Positions 44,563-54,649 of a stretch of 64,000 bases of DNA are shown piece by piece. Position 1 is the stretch's first letter, and each line of letters opens with the position of its first letter. This DNA is from Blastobasis lacticolella (lineage: Eukaryota; Arthropoda; Insecta; Lepidoptera; Blastobasidae). The notes beneath the pieces were generated by a model. It had not been told where the DNA came from and did no database searches. It saw only the letters and a list, made by a program, of their open reading frames with translations. A program made the position numbers and the translations under genes. The DNA is taken from the NCBI GenBank assembly GCA_905147135.1, contig LR990050.1:6770501-6834500 (forward strand), in the 5' to 3' direction.

Positions 44563-46770
44563 ATGGCGAAATCCAATTCAACATTGTAAGGGTCAGTAGT
44601 CAGACTTTGAAAAATTTTCGATGTAATAATAATAATAAATAATAATAAAAATAATTTATTTTCTCATCACATAGGCATCGTGCATACATATCAACAGATC
44701 AATTAAATTTTCAGTAGAACCTGTGTGAGAGACTGGTGTCCGTACTAGGTAAATAAATACCTGTCCCACAGATCACCAGGCCCTCGGCCCAATGGAATGT
44801 AACCAATACAAAATATGATTATTTTATAGTATTAATGGGAATTTTTTAAACATTTCAGTATTAAAACAATAAGAATACAAATAATATTAAAAACAAAACA
44901 TTCAAGTAATTCAATGCAATGTTCATCATATTCTAATTACGAAACAGGAGTGAAATAATTGCACCGGAGAAAAAAAGGAGCAACTCAATAATCAAGCCCG
45001 CACCTGCGACGCCTACGACGGTACTGACTGCTCCGACAGCGGGTCAGAAGGAGCCAAAGGTGGCTGAACCAGAGGCAATAGAACGCATTAAAGCTTTTTT
45101 AGCTGAAAGAAGTAAGTTTACCTACTCTTGAATAGCTAGCTTGCTCATCAATGTTTTAGTCTATAGGTAGTTCAATACTGCTCATATTGTGCCCGGTAAA
45201 ATAATACACCAACCAAATACAATATTCACGGGTGTCGTATAGGACTGAGAGAGCTCTGAGTAGTTGTTCTCCTTTGAGTTCCGTAACTGGTTTCCAACGA
45301 AGACTTTGTCAGCCTTATACGAAACCAGTTGCGATCAAAGACATTTATTCCTTGTACTAAACCAGTGGCGAACACAAGTCAACATAGTATGATTTCGAAA
45401 CTTTCGTACATTCTTAAAACTCAAAGAACGTAAGCACCACAACAGGGCTTTTCAGAAGAGCCAAAGGGTGGGATAGGTATTTGATATTTTCTTTCAGGTT
45501 TTAAATGAATTTTATTCAGTTTCCGTAACTTTATCTAGCTACACAATTTCGCCACTGTACGACGCTGGATGAGTGGCGCTCGATCACCGTATCATTTCCA
45601 CGGAAACTTCTTGCCTCGTACGACCACGTTTTACCCTTTACGCGTACGACCCTTCAAGAAACGTGCCTATACATATCTCTAAGACTGGTAACGGCTAAAT
45701 ACTCTCCATCAAAAAGCATCTGCTCCTTTGGGTTGCAGATGACCTGGACATCAGTATTCAGTCCGTCTCCTTCTCTAAGCAATTAAAAAACGTTCAGCTA
45801 TTGAGCTCCAAAGACGCTATCAAATTGAAGACACTTGATTTCCACGAACACTTGGAACTAGCTTCGCCAGTGATGTTGCTAGCACTTCATGTCACCATTT
45901 TCTCCAGGTGCAAGCCAGCCGGCTCCCGAAGTAAGCATGACCTTGATGAAGATCGGCTCTCAGCCCTCATTCACTACTTGTCCAGCGTGCTCGCAGAAGA
46001 TAGTGACTATCACAAAGCCCAAGATTTGCTTGAAGACACACGTCATATCGGCTCTGTTGTGCACTTCGATGTTGTGAGTATCTGTAAGCAGTTACCAGTG
46101 GGTGACACGCTAACGCGTATACAATAGACCGAGCACCGATTGATGATGTGACAGCCCTTTCCGTCAACTAGCATTATATCCTTAGCATCATGTTGGATAC
46201 GCGCTATCTAAGGAAAATCCTCTAGAGAGTTTGACCTGGGAAAGTCAAATGTTGTGACAAGTAAGGGAAAAAGTTAAAGTGATAGACCTGTAACATGGTA
46301 ACGATATGACTACAATTAACGAACATAAGTCCATGTCTGCAAATAGACCAGCAAAAGACGTTTGCGTTCGTGCCTCTGTGTCAATTACATAGGTATGGTT
46401 GAAATAAGATTTTCAATTCTTACAATCTCGTTCAATCTTAATGTCTAATTCTTTAGCATTGCCCGTGACTCTAGATGCAATTATGATATTAAACAAAGGT
46501 ATCAACTTTGTATAATGATAATTACTTTGTTTAATTATACCAATCGTAAGTCATCGCTGTCAAAACTGATGATAATGACCATACTGCCAAACCCTCAGAA
46601 CTTATGGCTCACAGCAATTCAGACACTATGCGACCATGTACATAATTGTGAAAAACTTTTTTCATTTCAGATTTTTCTTCTTATCCCCACTGCCTTACTT
46701 TTTGGATTCGTGTAAAGGCGTTGATCATTACTGCCCGGAATGTTACGCGTATATTGGTACATTTACGTAA
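44563..46770 (+). CDS. Divergent LITAF-domain protein D (150 aa)
   Basis: Four exons join without breaking frame: 44563-44585 (ATGGCG, donor GTAAGG), 44948-45111 (donor GTAAGT), 45908-46073 (donor GTGAGT) and 46671-46770 (acceptor TTTCAG, stop TAA). The total is 453 nt. An in-frame TAA directly before the ATG fits this start. Residues 1-80 are Pro/Ala/Lys-rich and probably disordered, with EAIERIKAFLAER as a short helix-like stretch. The LITAF domain has CPAC at 87-90, hydrophobic residues around 108-118, and HYCPEC at 137-142 with the tail YAYIGTFT. The central motif CWxCVCxPYC is replaced by FFFLSPLPYF, so the zinc knuckles stay and five accessory cysteines are gone. The extra residue before the intron, one more than in its paralogues, depends on the GTGAGT donor. 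Likely still an endomembrane protein; function unknown. Confidence 0.87.
44620..44790 (-). mobile_element. LINE 3' tail in intron 1 of LITAF-D
   Basis: An (AAT)n run at 44624-44648, then AATTTATTTTCTCATCACATAG. The segment ends CCTGTCCCACAGATCACCAGGCCCTC, which is shared in form with CCTGTAACACAGATCGCCAGGTCTTC at 48390. Fits a minus-oriented LINE 3' end. Confidence 0.55.
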
Positions 46771-47070
46771 ATTCCGTAGCATCATTAACGTGAACTCCCT
46801 AGCATTATACGTAATAGGCGATAAGAGCTCATTTGACGGAGAGTTGAAGAAAATTGACGACGGATTTTATTATTATTATTGAAAACTTGTATTTTCATAA
46901 AATATCCAATCAGTTGCTGTTGCGTGCTGGTCGACTTGGCTGGGCAATATTGTACTTTGTTGAGTTGGGTACAATTTTTATAGGAATTATTTAATTTATA
47001 ATTTTTTACCTATTCTATTTCGTTTGTGGAAATATATACCACATGATAAGCATTTCGGTTTTTTGTTTTA
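46771..47070. other. 3' flank of LITAF-D
   Basis: AT-rich; no canonical AATAAA seen close to the stop. Confidence 0.4.
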
Positions 47071-47077
47071 CTATTAA

Positions 47078-47400
47078 GAAAGAAAGAAAGAAAGAAAGAA
47101 GACATTTATTACACGTAGACACCACGACACGACAATAAGGTACAAAAAAAACAAGGTAATTAAAGTACATAAAATAAAAAAAATAGGTTAGAAAAAAAAA
47201 AAATTAAAAAAAAACAGAATAACAATAATAAATGTACCTACAGTTAACTATATCCAGTGGCATTGTTAAAACTCCGTGTCGCGGCTTCCAGTGCAACTGG
47301 ACCCCCTCAGCATAATGTTGTGGCCGCTTGACGCGTACCACAACGCTGGTTTTCAGTGAATAATTATAAGAAGGACACCTAAATACGAAACGCAATAGTG
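47078..47400 (-). mobile_element. LINE 3' end with (CTTT)n tail
   Basis: An AAAG microsatellite at 47078-47101 is followed by ACATTTATTACACGTAGACACC, the complement of a GGTGTCTACGTGTAATAAATG end. The body extends to about 47395 without recognisable coding. Confidence 0.5.
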
Positions 47401-48017
47401 TTATATAAATATTTATACCACACAGCGCTTGCTGTTATATAACGATGCATTGCAACATCCGTATACAATATCCATTATTCATTTTAATTCATAACGTCCA
47501 TTGATTTCATTATATCGTAGGTAAGTAAGTACTACTTAAAATACTATAATATGATCTTAAATCCTATATTAATTTATAATTATCCTTTCAACCATTCCTA
47601 TCATTATCATACTTATACCTGTTGATTGAAGACGCCATAAGTAGGTTTAGTTTTATACACAGACAGGCGAATAAACTAGGCACAAACTTATACAAATAGT
47701 TACTTCGTGTCTTTAGTAAACCGTAGTAGTTGGTAAAATGCCTACTAGTTACACTATATCAGTTCAAAGGTTATCATAACGTACTGTTTTTATTATTATG
47801 TTGCTTGTTATATTAAATGATACACTGGTTTTCTGAGCGTAATTGATAATAACTATAATAACGCAGTCCTTGCGATAAATAGAGGAAACAACTATGAACA
47901 TTTATATTGGCATAGTATCACTCACACCTACTCAGATCTGCTTACATGAGTTTTAGTTTTTAGTTGAGTTATTTAGTTTAGTTCTCCAGTCTGCTGATGT
48001 TTATAATTATACTAATG
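47401..48017. other. Intergenic AT-rich DNA
   Basis: Nothing recognised. Confidence 0.4.
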
Positions 48018-48240
48018 TACCTGGCGCGACTTCGTTCGCTTATATCTTCTTAACCCCTCCTCCTCCCCCTTTTTTTCTTGCGTATAAACCTTTCTCTTGA
48101 ATCATTCTATCGATTGTTGAATACTGCATTACAATCCGTTGCGAAGAAGATCTAAGCGTACAAAGATGCATACCTACATAATAGATATACAGAGACAGAC
48201 GGCGGGAAGCGACATCGTTTTATACTGTGTACAGATGATT
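48018..48240 (+). repeat. Interspersed repeat ending TTTTATACTGTGTACAG (copy 4)
   Basis: CTGGCGCGACTTCGTTCGC, TTTTTTTCTTGCGTATAAACC, ACTGCATTACAATCCGTTGCG, AAGATCTAAGCGTACA and GGCGGGAAGCGACATCG. Confidence 0.75.
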
Positions 48241-48255
48241 AGAGAATGAGCATTA

Positions 48256-48440
48256 ATAATATTAATAACAATAAATAAATACAATATTTTCTCTAACTGC
48301 AACATGTGATACAATAATGCACACCATTTGATAAGTATAGGTAATTACAGATCATGAGAGAACTGACGTCTGAAGTAGGTTTGTAAAACAAACCTGTAAC
48401 ACAGATCGCCAGGTCTTCCCCCTATTTAATATTACAGCAA
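48256..48440 (-). mobile_element. LINE 3' tail, same family as 44620-44790
   Basis: AATAATATTAATAACAATAAATAAATACAA-type start, and AACCTGTAACACAGATCGCC at its far end. Confidence 0.5.
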
Positions 48441-48540
48441 TGTTCAATTTAATGATAAAGCAACAGAGTAAAAGCTGATTTGAGACATATTAAGAAAAAA
48501 CAAATATATATATATGATAACATTAATAACAAAAGACAAA

Positions 48541-48632
48541 GGTGTGTATGTGTGTTTAGTGGGTGTATATGTGCGTGTGTGTGTATGTGTGTGTATGTGT
48601 GTGTGGGTGTGTGTGTGTGTTTGTTAGTATAT
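48541..48632 (+). repeat. (GT)n microsatellite
   Basis: Imperfect TGTGTATGTGTGTG tract of about 90 bases. Confidence 0.95.
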
Positions 48633-48645
48633 GTACCCCAAGCAT

Positions 48646-48965
48646 CTCTATGACGGAGGCTTTAACAATAATTCGGTCGCTTCGTAATTCAAAGTCTGCA
48701 ACCAGCTCTTGACTATAAATTTACACTTGTTCTTGGTTAGGTCATGAATATCCAAGATACAATTAATTTTATTGTATAGGAAGTCTCCCAAGAATCCATT
48801 TTTTATACTTGAGATGCATTGTTTATACTTGAGGTGGCGATAAACGGCTTGCCATTTAATCAACATCAAGTTTACCTCCTTATTATTCTTGGAAATACCT
48901 GGTTTGGTTATACAAAAGCAAATAATATGTGCGAACCGTACGTGCGTCACTGAGATAAATGCTTC
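48646..48965 (-). CDS. Unassigned frame beside the (GT)n tract
   Basis: A 100-codon minus-strand frame containing INCILDIHDLTKNKCKFIV and ending LLLKPPS. Hydrophobic and Lys/Asn-rich; no domain recognised. It may be part of a LINE or chance in AT-rich DNA. Confidence 0.2.
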
Positions 48966-49100
48966 ACGCCATATGCGTTTAATAAATTAATAACGAGACA
49001 ATCGTCACCCGGAATGACTTGTCCAGGATTTTGCCATCTTTAAGTGTAGTCGTTGGTAGACTGTGGTTAGGCCATCGTAAATTGTAGTCATGAGACGCAA

Positions 49101-49359
49101 ACGCATTTACGCTGCGCTGCACTGCGCAACGCGGCGTTGTAATGTTTGTATGGATTTGAAATGCCGCTTCGGGCTGCGCTTTGCCGCTTGTTTTTATAGA
49201 GATTAGCCAGGCATTTGACCGCCATCTCACCTAGTGATAAGAGACGATGCAACCGATGATGGAGCATGCCTGTCTAGACGCTCAAGTGCGTCTAGCTCCA
49301 TACAAATTCATATAAACTAACCTAGCCACGCCGCGTAGCGCAGCGCTGCGTAAGTGCGT
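49101..49359. mobile_element. Possible inverted-repeat element, GC-rich ends
   Basis: ACGCATTTACGCTGCGCTGC continuing to CGCGGCG at 49136 faces CGCCGCGTAGCGCAGCGCTG at 49329. Arms of about 31-36 bases with a few mismatches. No target duplication identified. Confidence 0.45.
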
Positions 49360-49394
49360 GTGGATTCACGTATCCAAGACAATGTTTACAGCGC

Positions 49395-49590
49395 AGTTTG
49401 TAACGATGTATGTTTGTAACTCTGTTACGCAAAAACTATTGAATGGTTTTGGGTGAAATTTTGCAGTGTTGTAGCTTGAGACATACATCGACATAGAATA
49501 ACACAGAGGCTATAATTTTTCCCAGATCTCCCGCGGGATCATTGCATAATAGTGTGACAAAGTCACAAGTGAACCCTAGTTTTAAATAAA
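49395..49590 (+). repeat. Interspersed repeat, translated wording typical of moth repeats
   Basis: AACTCTGTTACGCAAAAACT, GAATGGTTTTGGGTGAAATT and CCCGCGGGATCATTG. No second copy in the window. Confidence 0.35.
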
Positions 49591-50327
49591 TCTGTAGATG
49601 CTGAGGGTTCATAAATGAAAACGTTTCTCAATATTCTTTGAATTTAATTAATTATTCTGTTTGTTTCATTTCGTTACAAGAACCAGGACTCTGATACTGG
49701 AACAGGGATTCTCCTACTTAAATTTTTTCTATTAAAACTTCTCCACACTCGCGGTGGCGTGCATACGAGCAGCGAGCAGTATTTGGTTTGGCGACAGTAA
49801 TATTTGCAGACGCCAACAGAAGTTATTCTATCGCAGTGGGCGCAGTGTTTGCCGTCGTATGATATCCATTTAAGTATTACTAGAGCGCTCTGCCCACGAC
49901 TAAGCTACCTCCTGTTGGTCTAGTACAAATATTATGTTATGACACTGCTGTGTGCGCAACGATGTGTTACGTCACACGAATGTTTTTTATTACTTTTTAC
50001 TTATCAGTCTTTTGACCGCCATCCTACCTTTAGGAACGGTACTTTCGTATCAAAGTCTGGGTAAACCGTTCGTGAGAGTACTGAGTTTGAGTCGTTGTGT
50101 TGATTGTAACGTCATCGTCTTTTCTAGTAAGGACAAGCGTTTCAGCGAATAGACGGGCCAACTAACGTTTTGTGGGTCTCCCAAAATGTCAACTATGTCT
50201 ACAAAATGGAATTTTTCTTGTACTCGACGACGTAGGTTAACTTACGCCCTCACAGTCAATAAATTCCAATACCCATTCCCCGGCGACCTTTAGATGCTCA
50301 ATCCAACGCATGATGTAAGCATTTTAA
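49591..50327. other. Intergenic DNA, nothing recognised
   Basis: No gene or repeat match seen. Confidence 0.35.
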
Positions 50328-50590
50328 TAATCACTAGCTACGCCCAGGACTTTCTTCGCGTGGACTACAGGATGTATGATATGCTCATATTAAGCAACAC
50401 TGTTGTCTGCTGCGGTGAAACAGTTTGACACAAAAGGAGCTTTTGAACCGTGATGAATTTCGGGATAGAAATATCCAGTGTTCTACCTCGTAGTACTCAA
50501 ATCGTACCAAGTTTCATTTGAATTCATTCAGTAGTTTCGGAGTTATGCGTGGCTATTACAGACAGACAGACAAAAATTAATTTACAGTGT
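50328..50590 (+). repeat. Interspersed repeat with CACTAGCTACGCCCAGGACT
   Basis: Related in its opening to 37380. Ends AGTAGTTTCGGAGTTATGCG and (CAGA)n AAAATT. Confidence 0.5.
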
Positions 50591-50607
50591 TGGGTTCAGT
50601 ATCATTT

Positions 50608-50682
50608 ATTACCTCCCCTCTCGTGGGAGAGGCTCTAAGTCCTGCAGTGGACTGTTATGGGCTGTGATGATGATCATTCATT
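50608..50682 (+). mobile_element. Family B repeat, 3' end
   Basis: ACCTCCCCTCTCGTGGGAGAGG, then AAGTCCTGCAGTGGACTGTT and GGGCTGTGATGATGATCATTC. Confidence 0.85.
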
Positions 50683-50711
50683 ACCTCCAATATTTTTTTT
50701 AATATCTTGAT

Positions 50712-50990
50712 CTAGCGGACCCGGTGTGACTTGGTTCGCGTGGCACCCTACCCCTACACCTACCGTACACCAACTCTACACCTACCATGCACCTACTTTA
50801 TCCCTACGTACCCTTTTTTATCTTGCCAATAAACCTTCTTCTTCAATCATTCTATCTATTATTGCAAAACGCATTAAAATCCTTTACCTAGTTTAAAGAT
50901 CTAAGCGTACATTAATACATTATAGGCATATAGGGATAGACGGCGGGAAGCGACTAAGTTTTATGCAATGTATAGATGGACATACAATTA
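50712..50990 (+). repeat. Interspersed repeat ending TTTTATGCAATGTATAG (copy 5)
   Basis: CTAGCGGACCCGGTGTGACT, a CCTACC-rich stretch, TTATCTTGCCAATAAACCTT, AAGATCTAAGCGTACA and GACGGCGGGAAGCGACTAAG. Confidence 0.7.
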
Positions 50991-51639
50991 TGTTGTATTA
51001 ATTATACCTATGTATTGATTGATCAAGGACTGAATTGGACTGAAGCAAGACTTTCCCAACCAATATTAGTTAAAGCTTTAGTCAGTCCAAAATCTGGCTG
51101 AAGAATACGGATAGTAGAATACTGTAACTACAAGTCCACAGGCTGCTGATGTGATGAAACTGGGACTGGGAAGTCTTAAAGCACAATAATAAGGTAATTG
51201 TCACATTTATCCTTGTGACTTCTATTGTTCAAATATATAGGTATATTAGGTATGTCTCCGGGTTTATTCCGTATTTAAATGCAACAGACAAATATAAACT
51301 TGTCCTGTTTTGCCAAAGTAGGTAGGTGTATACGTAGGTATACTTTCTGCAATTGTTATAGCTAATCGGTGCTCCAATTGCATGACCTAAGCACGTATGT
51401 GTAGGCCATTATGAATGTGCCACGAGTGGTTCGTGCCTAATGTGTCCCGGCTCGACCTAATTGGATCTGCAAACCAATTAGCGAACTACACTCGCCTCAT
51501 TATACCTTGCCAACACCGCATAGTACATTATGAAGTCAATACCACACATCTGTTTACCTATGAATTTATCGATATGACACTTAAATTACCAAACAATACA
51601 AGGCGCGCTATAGTCCCGATAATTTTCCGAGATTGTTAC
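50991..51639. other. Intergenic DNA, nothing recognised
   Basis: A plus-strand open frame 51415-51744 shows no recognisable domain; its end overlaps the repeat at 51640. Confidence 0.35.
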
Positions 51640-51770
51640 GTTTCCTGGAATAGTTTGGATGGCATGAACAATAGAGTATCTAGAATAGATACCCTATTAC
51701 CCAGTACCATTATGTACCCAGTACATCACATCCACGCAGAATAGGTGTGAGTTCATCGGACTGTGGAAAC
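51640..51770 (+). repeat. Two-copy repeat, copy 1
   Basis: ACGTTTCCTGGAATAGTTTGG, AATAGAGTATC, ATCCACGCAGAATAGGTG and AACGGCCCGGATA recur with changes at 52488-52600. Confidence 0.6.
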
Positions 51771-52487
51771 GGCCCGGATATACATATCTATCTATCTAGT
51801 CCCAATAATGCTCTAACAACGAGGTGTAACTCCCGTTACACTGTGTTTGCAATGGTGGCCACTCACTATCATGCCGCTTGATCAAGAAAAATAGGCTTGT
51901 TCAAGCAAAACTGACCGTGTGTGGGGAGTTTTGGGAGAACGTCATGCCACTGTGTGTTAGGTAAGTTTGGCTGGATCAAGCCTATTTGATCATTATGACA
52001 TGAGTTTTTTACACAACTCACAGAATAGTTTCTCAAAATCTCACATAGATAGCGCGCTCTAAGGACTTAAACATTATTATATTTTTGACTATGGGGCTAT
52101 TGTTGTAGTTGTATGGCAAATCATATGTTTGACCGTCATCATTCATTGCCTGAGAACAAATTAAACTGCTAGTTATTAATTAATATTTGCTGAAGTGACT
52201 ATTTATTAAGTTGAAGCTAAATCGACACTCTAACCTAAAGTTATTTATTTATTATAACTTCATGGACGATGACGTACAAAGGCGGACATAAAGTACACAG
52301 CTTAATGTTCCAGTCAACCAGAAATCAATTAATAAAATGTATAAAGTTGAACCCCAAAGTACCCTGATATATAATTATATATCCAATTGCATCGAAATGA
52401 AGATAAATATGAATAAGTACTATGCAGCCAAGAGATTATGATTGTCGTCAGTCGTTAGATTGCGCCATCTATGGGTATTTGTACTAC
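51771..52487. other. Intergenic DNA, nothing recognised
   Basis: 51880-51985 contains GATCAAG and CTTGATC-type inverted strings around AATAGGCTTGTTCAAGC; their extent is unclear. Confidence 0.3.
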
Positions 52488-52600
52488 GTTTCCTGGAGGA
52501 GTTAGGATGGCAGGAACAATAGGGTATCCTGGAGTATACCATATCCACGCAGAATGGGCGCAAGTTCGCCTGAACGGGGAAAACGGCCCGGATACATCTA
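52488..52600 (+). repeat. Two-copy repeat, copy 2
   Basis: ACGTTTCCTGGAGGAGTTAGG, AATAGGGTATCCTGG, ATCCACGCAGAATGGGCG and AACGGCCCGGATACAT. Confidence 0.6.
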
Positions 52601-52680
52601 TGGGAATTTGTAGGAAGCGAGCCATGAAAACGGCTAATTGGGTTCCAATATGGGTCTCTTAACATAGGTATTATATGTCA

Positions 52681-52860
52681 TTATATATTATAAAACAAGG
52701 TCCGACGCCGCGTCTACCTGTCTGCCTGTCCGCGATAAACTCAAAAAATATTGAACGGATTATCGTGCGGTTTTCATCCATAGACAGTGATTCATAAGCA
52801 AGGTTTAGTTGTATTATTTATTAAGGTGCCCTGTGCGAAGCCGGGGCGGGTCGACTTTAT
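52681..52860 (+). repeat. Uninterrupted copy of the repeat split at 2.8-4.2 kb
   Basis: ACAAGGTCCGACGCCGCGTC, GCGATAAACTCAAAAAATATT, ATAGACAGTGATTCATAAGC and GCGAAGCCGGGGCGG. It supplies the empty-site comparison for the Harbinger-like insertion. Confidence 0.75.
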
Positions 52861-53339
52861 GATATTGATATACAGACGGTGACCTAACAAAGCATCGAGA
52901 AACAAAATTTCATAGCAATAGAATCAACAACACAAGAAGATTAAGGGGATTAAAGTCTGCAATACCCCGTAACTGCCACAATAAAACCGCGCTATCACAT
53001 TTGTATGAGGCTATAATATGAAGGTCTTCTTGGCAGTGGAATTAACTAGATCATAAAATGCAGCATGTTGTGTATACTAAATAAGTAAGGGATACAGCTA
53101 GGATATGTTTCTAGAATATAGTGTATTAATAGGTAATCAGTATCCCAAATATGTAATGCACTGAGTATTCAGTTATTTTGTGATGAAATTATTAAATTAA
53201 ATAGGTAGGTAAGGGCGGCGCAACGGGAAAGCATAAAACGTACTTTTAAAGGAAAAATATTGTCTAAAAGTAGATTGTAGTATAAACATGGATTAAATAT
53301 TTAGTCTCTGCCTACCCCACCTGTGGGACAGAAGCGTAA
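52861..53339. other. Intergenic DNA, nothing recognised
   Basis: No gene or repeat match seen. Confidence 0.35.
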
Positions 53340-53528
53340 GTTTTATGTATGTATCTATACATAGTATAAAACAAACTCGCTTCCCGCCGTCTGTCCCTAT
53401 GTATCTTTGTACGCTTAGATCTTTTTAACTACGCAACGGATTTTAATGCGATTTTCAACAATAGATAGAGTGATCTGAGAGAAAGGTTTATAAGCAAGAA
53501 ACCCAGGGAGGGTTAAAGTAGGTGTACG
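53340..53528 (-). repeat. Interspersed repeat ending TTTTATACTATGTATAG (copy 6)
   Basis: ATACATAGTATAAAACAAACTC, TTCCCGCCGTCTGTCC, TGTACGCTTAGATCT, GGATTTTAATGCGATTTTCAAC and AGGTTTATAAGCAAG. Confidence 0.78.
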
Positions 53529-54199
53529 CAAACGTTGGATTCTCTTCTTCTTCTCAGTCGTAGCACTCTTGGCATAGTGGTCGTTATAGTTGGTGGCGCG
53601 CGTCCCCAGTCGCCGCCATTCTTTTCTCATGACTGCTTTTCTTGTGCACTCGTGAAGGGGCCCATCAACCCTTTCTTACTTGTTCCATCCACCGTGTTGG
53701 AGATCTGCTGCGAGCCTGAGCCACTCTGGATCCACTAGTGTATATATTTCAACGAAAATTGGATAATAGATAAACAGCTCTCTTACTCTTGAACGTAGAT
53801 ATAACATAGTACACAGCAACCCCTTGAGAACCCCTGCACCCGCCCCTACGACTACGGCAGGCATAAACTCGCCCTCACAATAAAAACGCAGACACACACT
53901 TGACGTTTATAGCTCGACCGGCCATAACCTTTACTTGGGCAGTGTTTATTTCTGTCAGTCACTCGTAAGTAGACCGATTCAAAATATTTGGGTAGTGGCA
54001 GTGGACGGGAGTGTCGTATGATTAATTGGATGAAGTGTGTGTATGGTGTAATATATATTACTAATAGGTATACGATAAATAGGTAGGTATATATAGGAAT
54101 ACAAGTTGGCCTTATGGCTAGCGAGTTCGACAGATGAGTTAGAGAAACTAAGATCGATCCCAGCAGTGCCGCCATCCAATAACGTTTTCTAAGTTATGT
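53529..54199. other. Intergenic DNA, nothing recognised
   Basis: No gene or repeat match seen. Confidence 0.35.
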
Positions 54200-54649
54200 A
54201 GGTAGGTACGTTAGTTGAACACCAATCGATGTTCTTACGGTGAGGGAATACATCGTGATGAATCCTGCACATTCAGGCGTATGTACAGTCGAGTTCATTA
54301 ATATGTGAGCATTACCAAGGCTTCAAATATAAATGTACATGGAAGGGTACTTATATATCTAAGCAGATTCATCAATCAAACATATGTACACATGTCATCT
54401 GTCATATTAATCTGAGCAAGCCTTTCAATAATATCTAAACAACTGAAAACTCATAAATATCTGTTCTAACGTATTTTTAATTTTATGTGAACAAGTAGAA
54501 GTTCATAAATATCTGAACAAAACTGAAGAAATAAACATTCTGGTTCCCGAGCCTACTTATCAAAATAAGACGGATGAAGTACAATAACACGACAAGCTCT
54601 GCATCCGAAAAAGTTAAGTAAATAAAACCAAATATGTTTTTATACATTT

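Noticed and set aside
51415..51744. 109-codon plus-strand frame
   Set aside because: Its last third is a two-copy interspersed repeat (also at 52488); no domain seen.
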